Below, piece by piece: positions 34,978 through 44,533 of a stretch of 64,000 nt of DNA; position 1 is the first letter of the stretch; every line of letters starts with the position of its first letter. The DNA comes from Verrucomicrobiota bacterium (GTDB taxonomy: Bacteria; Verrucomicrobiota; Verrucomicrobiia; Limisphaerales; SIBE01), in contig JAIPJX010000006.1 in the NCBI GenBank assembly GCA_021733945.1, positions 1 to 64,000 of the forward strand. The letters are read 5' to 3'. Position numbers and translations under genes: made by a program. The notes under the pieces are model-generated. The model had not been told where the DNA came from, made no database searches, and was given only the letters and a program-made list of their open reading frames with translations.

Positions 34978-36354
34978 ATGCGAACTGTATTTAGCGGGAT
35001 CCGCGCCTGCGCCTGCCTGATGGCTGTTGGGTTTGGTTTGAGCCTGGCAGGTGGAATCAATGCGAGCGCCTGGGCGCAAGGCCCGGAGGTGCCCGAGTTG
35101 ACTCTGGTGGGCGATTGGAAGATTCAAGTCAGCTTATCCGGCCCCTCGCCAGGGAAACCACGCATCGTGATCGTGGACGTGCCGCCCGCTCAAGTCCTGG
35201 AAGTCGCGGGGGAACGCCATGAATCGCTGCCGATGTTTAATCCCCGCGCCGGAGGTTGGGCCCGGGGCGCGGCATTGCGTGGCGTCCGGGCGCAGGAGTG
35301 CACCACGCGCTTTCTCGTGGACCCTGAAAGTGTTGTCCTCCGCACCGGTACCGCCCCGGACGCGCCCCTGTGGCAGCGGGACGTGGACTACGCCATTGAT
35401 TTGGAATGGGGAACGTTTGGGCGTCTGGACGAAAGCAAACTCAAACCGGACCAGCCCGTTTTCGCCTTTTACAAGCACGGCCTCCTGCGCCTCGATTCCA
35501 TTGTCCTGCTTCCCGACGGAAACATCCGCCTGCGTCAGGGAGAAGCGCGTTCCTCAGGGCCGCAGCTGCCGAGCCTGCAGGATGGGGAACGTCGTCTGGC
35601 CAATGTGTGGCTGCCCGGGCGCATGACCAAACTGGAGCCGCAAAACTTGTTCCCAATTTCCGAATCGGTTTATCCCGAACCGGACATTGCCAATCCAACC
35701 GTTGCCGAACGATTGATCCCGCGCGCCTGGGCCAAGCTGCGGGAGGGCCGTCCCATCCGCATTTTGGCCTGGGGCGACAGCGTCACCGTGGGGAGTTATC
35801 TTCCCGATCCGGGCCATGACCGGTGGCAGGAACAATTCGTGATCCGATTGCGTCAAAAGTTCCCGCAAGCCAGGATTGAATTGATCACCGAGGCCTGGGG
35901 TGGGCGCAGCACCGCGAGCTACCTCAGCGAACCGCCCGGAAGCGAACATCATTATCAGGAAAAAGTGCTCGCGACTCGGCCTGATCTGATCGTGTCCGAA
36001 TTCGTGAATGACGCCGGACTGAATCCAGAGCAGGTGGAGGAACGTTACGGGAAACTGCTCCGGGATTTTCAGGCTATCGGAGCGGAGTGGATCATTCTCA
36101 CACCCCATTATGTGCGCCCGGACTGGATGGGACTCACACGGGAACGGGACATCGACGACGATCCGCGTCCCTATGTGAAGGGGCTGCGCGAGTTTGCACT
36201 GAAACATCAGGTCGCCCTGGCCGACGCCTCCCTGCGCTACGGAAGATTGTGGCGCCAGGGCATTCCCTACAGCGCGCTCATGCTCAATTCCATCAATCAT
36301 CCCGACGCCCGTGGATTGCGCATTTTCGCGGATAGTCTGATGGCGTTGTTTTAA
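34978..36354 (+). CDS. Secreted SGNH/GDSL hydrolase
   Basis: A 458-residue exported hydrolase. Residues 1-35 are a signal peptide ending in ASAWAQ. A beta-rich N-terminal region of about 200 residues precedes the SGNH domain (about 250-458). Block I is AWGDSVTVGSYLPD, with the nucleophilic Ser in GDSV. Block III-like Gly/Asn residues follow (EFVNDAG), and the catalytic His is in INHPDARG. The family comprises esterases on carbohydrates or lipids. The neighbouring SASA-type esterase suggests deacetylation of polysaccharide. Confidence 0.83.
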   Translation: MRTVFSGIRACACLMAVGFGLSLAGGINASAWAQGPEVPELTLVGDWKIQVSLSGPSPGKPRIVIVDVPPAQVLEVAGERHESLPMFNPRAGGWARGAALRGVRAQECTTRFLVDPESVVLRTGTAPDAPLWQRDVDYAIDLEWGTFGRLDESKLKPDQPVFAFYKHGLLRLDSIVLLPDGNIRLRQGEARSSGPQLPSLQDGERRLANVWLPGRMTKLEPQNLFPISESVYPEPDIANPTVAERLIPRAWAKLREGRPIRILAWGDSVTVGSYLPDPGHDRWQEQFVIRLRQKFPQARIELITEAWGGRSTASYLSEPPGSEHHYQEKVLATRPDLIVSEFVNDAGLNPEQVEERYGKLLRDFQAIGAEWIILTPHYVRPDWMGLTRERDIDDDPRPYVKGLREFALKHQVALADASLRYGRLWRQGIPYSALMLNSINHPDARGLRIFADSLMALF

Positions 36355-36428
36355 AGGAGGCGGAGCCTGATATGCTGGAGGCCGTTCCTCCCGGTGAATA
36401 TCGGTCCGCCCCCTGTTTTATCGTCGCC

Positions 36429-36938
36429 TCACTGATCGCCGGGTTGTCCGCGATCCGGCCGCCGGCCGGATTGAGGATCACGCGGCGAGGGTTTTACACC
36501 CCATTCTCTCCCACTGCCCTCGGGACGGTACTTGTCCATCACTGCGTCAAGTTTCTCAGGGGAAACACCAAGCGCCTCAATGAGGATTCGGTGATTCGCC
36601 TCTCGCTGTGCTTCCGTCGGTCGTTCCCCTCGGGGAGCTGGGCGCACCTTCCTGAATGCCTCGCGGAATTGCTCCGGCGTCACTCCCAGGTCTCTTGCGA
36701 TCAATTCGACCGGACGGCGCGGATCATCGGTCAACAGTTCCGGAGAGCCCGGACGCCTGAGGGTCGGTTGCCGTTCCCCCGGACCGGACTGACGCCTGGG
36801 AGCACGTTCCTTCCCGCGATCGCAGGACCCGGCAGGTCGCGGTCCCTGCGGAGGCTGGTCGATTTCCTGCGCCGCACAGGCGGCAACGATCAAGGTGGAT
36901 GAAAGAAGGGCTCGAATTGTGAGTTGGTTTATTTTCAT
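36429..36938 (-). CDS. Small exported protein with paired helical repeats
   Basis: A 169-residue protein not assigned to a family with certainty. A signal peptide (to about residue 22, with VAAC as a possible lipobox) is followed by a Pro/Arg-rich stretch. Two similar segments follow, ARDLGVTPEQFREAFRKVRP (near 80-100) and IEALGVSPEKLDAVMDKYRP (near 120-140), each a short helical unit with an LGV[TS]PE[QK] start. The tail is Pro/Arg/Gly-rich. The function is unknown. A longer ORF on the other strand is considered a shadow because it lacks any domain or leader. Confidence 0.65.
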   Translation of the reverse strand: MKINQLTIRALLSSTLIVAACAAQEIDQPPQGPRPAGSCDRGKERAPRRQSGPGERQPTLRRPGSPELLTDDPRRPVELIARDLGVTPEQFREAFRKVRPAPRGERPTEAQREANHRILIEALGVSPEKLDAVMDKYRPEGSGREWGVKPSPRDPQSGRRPDRGQPGDQ

Positions 36939-37101
36939 GCACGAACCCTAGCAGTCGGCGCATTAAGAGAAGGTTAAGAGTGAGTGGGTTTACCTCTTCG
37001 GGCACGACCAAAGCGCCGACGCCGCTTTCCGGATACCCTGCAAAAAACGAAGCGCTCCCGATTCCACCTCCCCTGCCGTGGAGTGCCCGGTTGCGGGGAT
37101 T

Positions 37102-38661
37102 TCACCTCGATGACTTGATGTACTTCTCCAGCTGACAATCAAAGCCGCCGAAGTCGACAACTTGAGCGGACTGAAGTTTCAGCGAGCGCGCCGGATTCAC
37201 CAACGGCAATGGGTTCGCGAAGACAAGGCGTCCACCGGGTTTGAGGACTTTCTCTGCCGCAAGGAACAGATCCTTGATCAATCCGGGGAGGTCGGGAATC
37301 GGGACACGTTTTCCCATCGGCGGATTGGTGATCACCAGAGTGACACTGTTCGGCCCCAGCCCGGTCACACCGTCGAGATCTCGGAAGTCACGACAGAGGA
37401 GCGTCGATTTCAGCGATTGAATGTTGGCGGCCCTCAGGTTGTCCCAGGCAATCTGGATCGCCTCGAGACTCAGGTCCGTCCCGTAAACATGGTGAACGCC
37501 TCCAAGCAGGGATCGTTCGACCAACTCCAGGCCGGATCCGCAAAAGGGATCCCAGATGATCTCGCCCTTCATCGGTCCGGCGATCCGGGCCATGGATGCG
37601 GCCAGTTGCGGATGGGAGGCAGCCGGCACGTCATGTTGGCGATAGGAGAAGCGAGGATCAGGACTGAACCGGGGAGAAAGTTCCACCAGATTCCCCTGTC
37701 TCCCTGGATGAACGGCTACCACCCACGGTGCCTGCCTTGGATCGTTGAGGATGTCCGGACAAAGGGCGTAGGCTCGCTCGGTCATTTGCCGGATTGCACC
37801 CCGTTGATGTCCGTGTGCAACGAAATCCAATCGATACCGAATCGATCCCTCGGTGAAGGTCTGCAGGAGTCGCCGGGACAAAGGGGATGTGATCGCGTTT
37901 GGAACAGCTTCTGCCATCCCTGCGGCCTCCGAGGCATCGACGGTCGCGAGAACGAATCCAACCGTTCCAAAACAGCGGAGGGCATAAATGTCGTTCAACG
38001 AGAATGGGGAAAGGGGAGTCAGCGCAACCAACCCGGCACTCACTTCCTCAATTCGAAATTTGTCTTTGGAACGGGAAGATCCCTTGATCTCATCACGAAC
38101 GATGTTCTCCAAACCTCTGCGACCCCGAAGATGAATCCGGATGCCGTCGATTTGAGAGATCACCCGGTGGCTGCATAATCTGCTCGGCGACTGGTTGCGA
38201 GCGACGCTGGCCCGGATCTTCTGTTCGGTTTGACGACTCAACCCTTCGGCACCTCCGGCCAAGGTTTCGAGGGTGGCCGAGCCTCCGACCTTTTCCAGTG
38301 TCCTGGCGAGGTATTTCTTCTCACGATCGGACCCGGTGGTTCGCAGGAGGGAGAGCAGTTCTGTTTCTTCGCCTGACCCGGCACCGAACTTTGGCAACGC
38401 TGCCATGGCGTAGCGGCGGATTTTTTCGGCCGGATCCTGGAGCAGATTGAGCAGCCAGGGTCTGACCAACCTCCGCTGCCCCTCCGTTCCGGACTCCGAG
38501 AGGACGACGCTCACGGCGCGAACCAGAGCCACCTGCTCAACCCGTTCCCGCTGGGTCGCGCGGTTGAACTTCGGCACCTCCTCCGTCCACAGTCGTTCGG
38601 CCGACAGTTTGCGCAACCGGCGGTAGAGCTCTTTGCTTGGATTGGAATCTCGGTTTTTCAT
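37102..38661 (-). CDS. HEAT-repeat / RNA methyltransferase fusion
   Basis: A 519-residue protein. The first 170 residues contain HEAT-like helical repeats (PWLLNLLQDPAEKIRRYAMAALPKFG and neighbours). A middle part (about 170-300) has RIHLRGRRGLENIVRDEI and resembles the substrate-binding module of the UPF0020/Trm14 group. The C-terminus (about 345-519) is an SAM-dependent methyltransferase with WDPFCGSGLELVERS and the catalytic NPPMG motif, as in N2-guanine RNA methyltransferases. The target could be tRNA or rRNA and cannot be chosen. The ATG at 38661 is used rather than the track start because nothing upstream resembles protein. A conserved element lies 245 nt upstream of this start. Confidence 0.75.
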   Translation of the reverse strand: MKNRDSNPSKELYRRLRKLSAERLWTEEVPKFNRATQRERVEQVALVRAVSVVLSESGTEGQRRLVRPWLLNLLQDPAEKIRRYAMAALPKFGAGSGEETELLSLLRTTGSDREKKYLARTLEKVGGSATLETLAGGAEGLSRQTEQKIRASVARNQSPSRLCSHRVISQIDGIRIHLRGRRGLENIVRDEIKGSSRSKDKFRIEEVSAGLVALTPLSPFSLNDIYALRCFGTVGFVLATVDASEAAGMAEAVPNAITSPLSRRLLQTFTEGSIRYRLDFVAHGHQRGAIRQMTERAYALCPDILNDPRQAPWVVAVHPGRQGNLVELSPRFSPDPRFSYRQHDVPAASHPQLAASMARIAGPMKGEIIWDPFCGSGLELVERSLLGGVHHVYGTDLSLEAIQIAWDNLRAANIQSLKSTLLCRDFRDLDGVTGLGPNSVTLVITNPPMGKRVPIPDLPGLIKDLFLAAEKVLKPGGRLVFANPLPLVNPARSLKLQSAQVVDFGGFDCQLEKYIKSSR

Positions 38662-39144
38662 TCGTACTGTTACAAAACGGTTGGCAGGGAAGCAGGGACT
38701 GAAGGTCCCGCCACGTTTGGGCGTGCCCACAAATCGTGCGTCCGCTCCAACCAGGGGATACGATAATCGATCGAACACCGGACCGCGATCAAGAATACCG
38801 AAGATCGAATTGTTTGGGCATGACAGAATTCTTCAGGCTGAACGCAATGGCGTTCTCTCGCGGTGGACAGTTGCTCCCGGCCGGGATCATGCTTATAAGC
38901 AACCATGCCTTTTGCTTGAGAAACGCAATGATTTGAACATTCCCAGAGAAGAAATCCCGGGGTTCGAAGCCACCGAGTGCGCCCCTCCACCCTCACCCGG
39001 CACCGGCGGCATCAAGGGACGTCGCAAAAGCAAAAAGGACAAACTGCGTGAAGCCGCCGCCCGCGAAGCTCGAAACGCCTCGAAGCCCTAGTCCGTGCAT
39101 CGGCATTCACGCCGTGGCGGTAAATGACACGGATAGGGTGGCGT
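38662..39144. other. Intergenic; long leader of the methyltransferase gene
   Basis: No gene is well supported. The 245 bases upstream of the methyltransferase start end in a TATAAG-containing element shared with the 39,602-39,639 site. A plus-strand ORF ending KKSKKDKLREAAAREARNASKP at 39091 has a basic tail but no plausible start or family, so it is not called. Confidence 0.4.
38871..38906 (-). promoter_or_regulatory. TATAAG element upstream of methyltransferase gene (copy 1)
   Basis: On the minus strand ATGGTTGCTTATAAGCATGATCCCGG closely matches the element at 39,602-39,639 (ATGGCTGCTTATAAG, then ATCCTGG). TGCTTATAAG looks like an extended -10 box. It lies 245 nt upstream of the methyltransferase start, against 249 nt in the other copy, suggesting two similar promoters with long 5' leaders. 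Confidence 0.45.
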
Positions 39145-39390
39145 TCAGCCTCTCTTGATTTTCGCGGCCTCCGCGGCGAGTTCGGCTTCAAATTCCGCCT
39201 CCAGCTTGGCTTGAGCGTCCGCTTCGCTTGTCTTAAGAGCCTCCGCTTCGCTTGCCTTGAGAGCCTCCGCGGCGGCGGCCTGCTGCAGCCGGAGTTTCTC
39301 GGTCTTCGCAACCTCGCGGGCGAAGCGCTTGTCGACCTTCTTCTGCTCGCGCTCCCGGCGCTTGTGGTCTTTGCTTGGTGTTAATGCCAT
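39145..39390 (-). CDS. Small highly charged coiled-coil protein
   Basis: An 81-residue protein, very rich in Lys, Glu, Ala and Arg, with no hydrophobic core: MALTPSKDHKRREREQKKVD, then Ala/Glu-rich heptads with near-repeats EALKASEAEALKTSEADA. It should form a single long helix. The track start is 250 nt upstream. The ATG at 39390 is chosen because AAAGAGAG precedes it at good spacing. Function unknown. A nucleic-acid or ribosome contact is possible because of the basic N-terminus. Confidence 0.65.
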   Translation of the reverse strand: MALTPSKDHKRREREQKKVDKRFAREVAKTEKLRLQQAAAAEALKASEAEALKTSEADAQAKLEAEFEAELAAEAAKIKRG

Positions 39391-39791
39391 CGTAAATTCT
39401 CTCTTTAGACATGCCACGGGTTTATCCTGCCCGTTTCGGAGGCGACATCCGTCGCTGCGAAGAACCATACGTTTCCAGAGCAGCGCAAAGCAAAAGAAAA
39501 CGACGCGAGTTGGCGATCTGTCAGAACCCGAAGCGGGAGCTGATCCGTGCAGGCCCCACTTCCGCATTTCTTGGCAGACCAGGGCATTCGAGGTGTAAAG
39601 CGGTTGCCGGTTGCCAGGATTGCTCTTATAAGCAGCCATATCTGCTCCTGGTCTGTCGGATCCGCTGATTCATGCGGTCAGTCCTTGCGCAGGCCCCAAG
39701 CATGGACAATGCGCCCAATCACAGCAGGACGAAACCGGGAATCCTCCATACCCGCAATCCGCATGCGGGGCGTTACGACTTCCAGGCGCTC
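39391..39791. other. Intergenic; long leader of the small charged protein gene
   Basis: No independent gene is supported. It contains the 249-nt presumed leader of the 39,145-39,390 gene with the TATAAG element at its far end. About 150 bp separate that element from the floA stop codon. Confidence 0.4.
39602..39639 (-). promoter_or_regulatory. TATAAG element upstream of small charged gene (copy 2)
   Basis: Minus-strand ATGGCTGCTTATAAGAGCAATCCTGG, 249 nt upstream of the small protein's ATG. See copy 1 at 38,871-38,906. It is a candidate extended -10 promoter with conserved downstream bases. In-frame translation is possible in both copies (M[AV]AYK), so a short leader peptide cannot be excluded. 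Confidence 0.45.
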
Positions 39792-40751
39792 TTATCGCAT
39801 CCCACCGAGAGTTCCAGCTCGGAAAGCCGCGGCCATTCCCAGCGGCACGAGGGCTTCCGCTTCGACGACGCGGGCGCGCATCTCGGCCACGCGCGCTGTC
39901 ATCTCCTGTTCCAGGGCCACGGCTGCAGCGCGCCGGACTTCAGCCTGGGCCTGGGCGATGAGCTTGTTGGCTTCGGCCTGCTCCGCCTGGAGTTTGGCAC
40001 CGACATTCTCCCCGACATCCACGTCGGCGATGTCTATGGACAGAATTTCAAACGCGGTGTTGCTGTCGAGCGCCCTGCTCAAAACGGTTTTGGAAATGAG
40101 GTCCGGGTGTTCGAAAACTTCCTTGTAGGTATTTGACGATCCGATCGTGGAAACAATGCCTTCCCCCACGCGTGCAATAATCGTTTCCTCCGTGGCACCG
40201 CCGACGAAACGATCCAGGTTCGTGCGCACGGTCACACGCGCCTTGACCTTGATGACAATGCCGTCCCTGGCGACACCATCGATGGTGGTCCTGCCCGACT
40301 TCGCGTCCGGGCAGTCGATCACCTTCGGACTGACAGAGGTTTTGACCGCCTCGAGCACGGTTTTGCCGGTTCCCTTGGTGGCGAGATCAATCGCGCACGC
40401 GCGGTCAAAAATGAGATGGATGCCGGCCTTCTTGGCGGCAATCAGCGCCAGCACCACCATCTGCACATTGCCACCCGCCAGAAAATGAGTGGACAGATCG
40501 TCGATGGAAATGAGAAGGCCCGACTTCACACCGGCGATGCGGCTGTCCACGATCAAACCGACGGGCACACTCCTCAATCGCAGGGCGATCAGCTCGGTAA
40601 TGGTGATTTTCGCACCGGAGAAGAGCGCACGGATGTAAACCATCGCGAAATTCCCGATGATGATCGCGCCCACAAGCAGGAGCACGGCCCCGAGCCCGAA
40701 GAGCAGGGGCATGACAGAGGTTACAGCGATAGCTGGATTTATTGAGTTCAT
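39792..40751 (-). CDS. floA: Flotillin-like protein FloA
   Basis: A 319-residue SPFH protein of the YqfA/FloA group. An N-terminal hydrophobic hairpin (about 10-40, [22 protein letters not shown]) is followed by the FloA core ([27 protein letters not shown] and [24 protein letters not shown]) and a helical C-terminus with Ala/Glu-rich heptads. FloA organises functional membrane microdomains. The ATG at 40751 is chosen as the first Met before the membrane segment. The gene is 56 bp downstream of an NfeD-like gene, the usual pairing. Confidence 0.9.
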   Translation of the reverse strand: MNSINPAIAVTSVMPLLFGLGAVLLLVGAIIIGNFAMVYIRALFSGAKITITELIALRLRSVPVGLIVDSRIAGVKSGLLISIDDLSTHFLAGGNVQMVVLALIAAKKAGIHLIFDRACAIDLATKGTGKTVLEAVKTSVSPKVIDCPDAKSGRTTIDGVARDGIVIKVKARVTVRTNLDRFVGGATEETIIARVGEGIVSTIGSSNTYKEVFEHPDLISKTVLSRALDSNTAFEILSIDIADVDVGENVGAKLQAEQAEANKLIAQAQAEVRRAAAVALEQEMTARVAEMRARVVEAEALVPLGMAAAFRAGTLGGMR

Positions 40752-40807
40752 AGTCAAATCAGATTCCTTCCGACCGGAGTGCGTGTGATTCCATGGAATG
40801 CGCCGCG

Positions 40808-41191
40808 TTACAATTCCCGGACCACGACGCGCATTCCTTCCACACAAACCACTTCCACCGAAGCGCCGCGGTCGATGAGCATGCCCTCGGTGATCACATC
40901 GACGCGTTTACCGTTTATGAACGCAGCACCGGAAGGGCGCAACTGAGAAATGGCCACGCCCCTGAGATGAAGCAACCCCGGTTTGACGGCGTCCGGGTCG
41001 GACGCTTTTCTCCGTGAGACAAACAACCGGGCACTCCAGCCTTTGGGGAGCCGTCCCAGTCGTCGCAGCCCAGCCGCGATCAGGCAAATCATCGCTCCGC
41101 TGAGCACGGTTGCCAGAACCAGGAGTGAAACAGTCGGTGTCACAATGCCTGCGATTCCTGAAATTCCCCTATGCCCAAACCAACAAAACAA
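40808..41191 (-). CDS. Short NfeD-like protein
   Basis: A 127-residue protein with one or two hydrophobic segments (about 8-45) and a C-terminal OB-fold (about 70-127) showing [26 protein letters not shown] and [14 protein letters not shown], the NfeD signature. It lacks the ClpP-like protease part of long NfeD proteins. NfeD partners with SPFH proteins, here FloA. The N-terminus is uncertain. Confidence 0.8.
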   Translation of the reverse strand: MFCWFGHRGISGIAGIVTPTVSLLVLATVLSGAMICLIAAGLRRLGRLPKGWSARLFVSRRKASDPDAVKPGLLHLRGVAISQLRPSGAAFINGKRVDVITEGMLIDRGASVEVVCVEGMRVVVREL

Positions 41192-41830
41192 CCGCGAGGA
41201 TCGCGGCTATGGACAGGACAAGGATGATGAACGTCGAATTATAGTCGCTTGTCAGGGGTTCTGAGCGGTCCTCCGGGTCCGCAGGCTCTCCTTTTCCGAT
41301 CTTAAATAATCTCATTCACAGGATTCCGATCGGGGCTGCGGTGATTTCATCGCCTCCCGTTTGCCGCTTCATTTGCAGTGGTAGTTTGACGGGTTCCGAA
41401 TGCGGTCCAGACGTTCGGCCTCGTCCGCGTCCACCCCCTGCTTTCCGCGTCTCTGGCGGATCGCGATCAGGATGGATTTGGGAAACAGGGACACCCGGCG
41501 ACCCTGTTCCATGATCGACCGGAAGATCAGTTTAAGTTTTTGCGTGAGCTGCGTATTCTCGATTCAAGATCATCGGACGATCATTTGTTCTCTCGTGCCG
41601 CTCTCGCTGAAGGATTCATTTTGTTTGGCGCAAGGATCGTAATCCCCGTCTTCATCCCGGACGTGGATCGCTCTTTGATTCATGAACGGATTACTTAAAG
41701 CTAGCTTTGTGCCAGCGGGTGCCCAATGGTGGGAATGCCGGAAAACAACCACCTATGAAGCTGCCGTTCCTCTTTGACTCATCGGAGGTGGTCTGCGGCG
41801 ATTCACCTGTGGCTTCGCGCTAGCCACCTC
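41192..41830. other. Intergenic, nothing recognised
   Basis: A 640-bp gap between the divergent nfeD-floA and histidine-kinase genes. Small ORFs on both strands lack domains, leaders and ribosome-binding sites. Promoters for both flanking operons should lie here but none can be assigned. Confidence 0.4.
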
Positions 41831-42937
41831 ATGAACTTTCGATCTCGATTCCTGGGTTTCGGCATGGCGATCGTCCTGCTGATGGGTCTTGTAGGATGGG
41901 CCGGGCAAACGGCGTGGCAGAGACTGAGCCAGTTGCGGAAGAATTTGGGGGTGATGCCGCATGAAAGCGGCCACGGCTCCAACGGTTCGGAGTCGGGCAC
42001 ACTGGAGCCGAACGAGACGCGCCTCGACGATTTCGTGGCGAATTCGCAGGAGGCCGTCGAAGAACTGCAACATCTGCTGATGATCCTCGTGGTTCTGGTG
42101 CTTGTTTTGGGGTTTACCGCGACGAGCCTCGTGTATCGTGGGAAGATGGGGCCGCTGCGTGCCCAGCTGGTGGAGAGTCGGGCCATCATCGGACGTCAGG
42201 AAAAGCTGGCCGCTCTTGGAACACTCGCCGCCGGCGTGGCGCACGAGATCCGCAATCCGCTCACCGCCATCAACGTTCGATTGCATGGCCTGAAAAAGAA
42301 CCTCACGCCGGACTCCTCCGAACACGAAGACGCCACGGTCATCGGCCAGGAAATCCAGCGCCTCGACCGGATCGTCGGAGACGTTCTGCAGTTTGCCCGA
42401 CCCGCCGAACCGCGACTGGTTGCCGTCACCACGGAAAGCCTGTTCCATCGGGTGCGGGACCTTTTGGGGGCGCAACTGGAAAAGGCCTCGATCCGCCTGG
42501 ACGTGAGCGCTTCACCGGACCAATGGATCCGGATTGATCCGGACCAATTTGATCAGGTCCTGATTAACCTTGTCCAGAACGCCGCCGAGAGCATCGGCCA
42601 GGACGGAACCATCACGCTACGCACGCGAAGCGGTCCGGTGTCCCCCGGCAAATCACCCCTTCGCGGCTTCAAGTCGAAGGGAGGTGACGCGGCCCAGGTC
42701 GTCATTCTGGAAGTGACCGACACCGGCGCCGGAATTCCAAGGGCCGTGCAGGACCGGTTGTTCGACCCGTTTTTCACAACCAAAGAGACCGGGACCGGGC
42801 TGGGCCTCTCGATCGCGGCGCGCATTGTCGAAAAACATGGCGGTGCTCTGGAGTATCAGACCAAGGTTGATCACGGCACGACCTTCGCCATTGTTCTTCC
42901 GGGTATTGAGCGGGTGACTGATGAAATCCAAACCTAA
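41831..42937 (+). CDS. Membrane sensor histidine kinase (NtrB-like)
   Basis: A 368-residue kinase. Two transmembrane helices (about 8-27 and 82-104) enclose a periplasmic loop of about 55 residues. HisKA follows with GVAHEIRNPLTAIN, then HATPase_c with NLVQNAAESIGQDG, DTGAGIP and GTGLGLS. There is no HAMP or PAS domain. The ATG at 41831 (MNFRSRFLGFGM) begins right before the first helix. The next gene's natural start overlaps its end by 17 bp, so the two form an operon and the NtrC-type regulator is the likely partner. Confidence 0.9.
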   Translation: MNFRSRFLGFGMAIVLLMGLVGWAGQTAWQRLSQLRKNLGVMPHESGHGSNGSESGTLEPNETRLDDFVANSQEAVEELQHLLMILVVLVLVLGFTATSLVYRGKMGPLRAQLVESRAIIGRQEKLAALGTLAAGVAHEIRNPLTAINVRLHGLKKNLTPDSSEHEDATVIGQEIQRLDRIVGDVLQFARPAEPRLVAVTTESLFHRVRDLLGAQLEKASIRLDVSASPDQWIRIDPDQFDQVLINLVQNAAESIGQDGTITLRTRSGPVSPGKSPLRGFKSKGGDAAQVVILEVTDTGAGIPRAVQDRLFDPFFTTKETGTGLGLSIAARIVEKHGGALEYQTKVDHGTTFAIVLPGIERVTDEIQT

Positions 42938-44352
42938 GGGTCCTGCTCGTCGAAGACGACGCGGGGATTGTCAGCGGCTTGAAAAAAGCGCTGCAGGCGG
43001 AGGGCTACGACGTTGCCGTCGCCGAGCGGGGAGACACCGGACTGGTTCAGGGCAGGGAACAGGAGTTCGACGTCGTGATCACGGATCTGAAAATGCCCGG
43101 GTTGTCCGGACTGGAGTTGGTGGAGCAACTGCACGCCGTCAAACCGAAACTGCCCATCCTCCTGATGACCGCATTCGGAACCACCGAGACCGCGATCGAA
43201 GCGATCAAGCTGGGTGCCTACGATTATTTCCTCAAACCGTTCGACATGGCCGAACTGCTCGATCTGGTGGCCAGATCGGTGGCCTGCAACCGGATGATGT
43301 CAGAAACGGTGGACATGGGCGAAGCCCGAACCAGCCAATCCGCGATCGTTGGCAGCAGCCGCGCCATGCAGTCTGTCTACAAGGAGATCGGGCGGGTGGC
43401 GGCAACCCCGGTGACCGTGCTCATTCGCGGTGAAACCGGCACCGGAAAGGAATTGGTGGCGCGCGCGATCTACCAGCACAGCGGTCGCGCCGAACGGCAG
43501 TTCATCGCGGTGAACTGCGGGGCGATTCCCGAGACACTCCTGGAAAGCGAGTTGTTCGGCCACGAACGCGGGGCGTTTACCGGAGCGCAATCCCGACGCA
43601 TCGGCCGTTTTGAGCAGGCGGATCAAGGCACCCTGTTCCTTGATGAAATCGGAGACCTGAGCCTGAGCACCCAGGTGAAACTGCTCCGGGTTCTCCAGGA
43701 AAAAACAATTCAGCGCGTGGGTGGCAATGAAAAAATCTCCGTGGATGTCCGCGTCCTGGCGGCGACGCATCGGGATCTCGAAACCGCGCTCAAAGAAAAC
43801 CAGTTTCGTGAAGATCTGTTCTATCGATTGAGCGGCGTCACGATCACGCTCCCACCGCTTCGACAACGCTCGGAGGACATACCGCACCTGGTCAAATATT
43901 TCATGCAGCGCTCGGGAAACGAGGTGGGTGTGGATGCCCCTTCCATTCAGCCCGAAGCCATGGACCTGCTTCAAAACCAGACCTGGCGCGGCAATGTCCG
44001 GGAATTGGAGAACGCAGTCCGGCATGCTCTGTTGCTGGCCCGAAACCATTCCATCGGCAGGGAACACGTCCAGGAGGCCTGCTCTCGAACCCGAAAGGCC
44101 GCTCCTTCGTCCGATCAAACCATCGCCGGTTATTTGTCGGAGTTGTTGGCGAAGGCCCAGCGTGGGGAACTGGACGGCGTGCACGCCGCAATGCACGAGG
44201 GAATGGAACGGGAATTGTTCGCCCGGGCCATTCAACTGGCGCACGGCAATCAAGCCAAAGCCGCCCGCTGGCTCGGAGTGACGCGGACCACGATGCGGGA
44301 GAAACTGATCCTCTTTGGACTGCACCCGACGGGAGACCCATCGCCCGAATAG
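42921..44352 (+). CDS. NtrC-family sigma-54 response regulator, apparent frameshift near start
   Basis: A protein of about 477 residues if read as follows. The ATG at 42921 gives MKSKPK and must then shift by one base near the GGG at 42938-42940 to continue [17 protein letters not shown]. The track's TTG start at 42979 would cut off the acidic pocket, so it is unlikely. The receiver has the phospho-acceptor in [10 protein letters not shown]. The AAA+ domain has Walker [15 protein letters not shown] (the sigma-54 contact), and LFLDEIGDL. The C-terminal Fis-type HTH is [21 protein letters not shown]. It activates sigma-54 promoters, presumably under control of the kinase before it. A sequencing error is the simplest explanation of the shift. 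Confidence 0.85.
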
Positions 44353-44533
44353 TCCGGGAGCCTGTTGGAGATTTCTTTTTGTCGGCACCGCTGAACCAGC
44401 GGCAACCGGTTTCGCTCCATTATGACAGCCTCAGGAACCACTAAAACGACTCTAAACTATATCAAACAGTAACAAACATCATAATAGACTTGTATTCATC
44501 TGGAACCAGGGTTCAATTTCAGGGCATACGACT
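44353..44533. promoter_or_regulatory. AT-rich upstream region of membrane-protein operon
   Basis: Bases 44,440-44,510 are clearly more AT-rich than the surroundings (CTAAACTATATCAAACAGTA and following, with CATAAT). It is the likely promoter region of the 44,534 gene and the HTH gene after it. No exact -35 box is claimed. Confidence 0.3.

Noticed and set aside
36372-36902. 176-residue plus-strand ORF
   Set aside because: Overlaps the minus-strand small exported protein, which has a signal peptide and paired repeats. The plus ORF has neither.
38633-39091. 152-residue plus-strand ORF with a basic tail
   Set aside because: Most of it is antisense to the methyltransferase leader. Only the last 25 residues look protein-like and no start fits.
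43300-44388. 362-residue minus-strand ORF
   Set aside because: Antisense to the NtrC AAA+ domain. No recognisable family.
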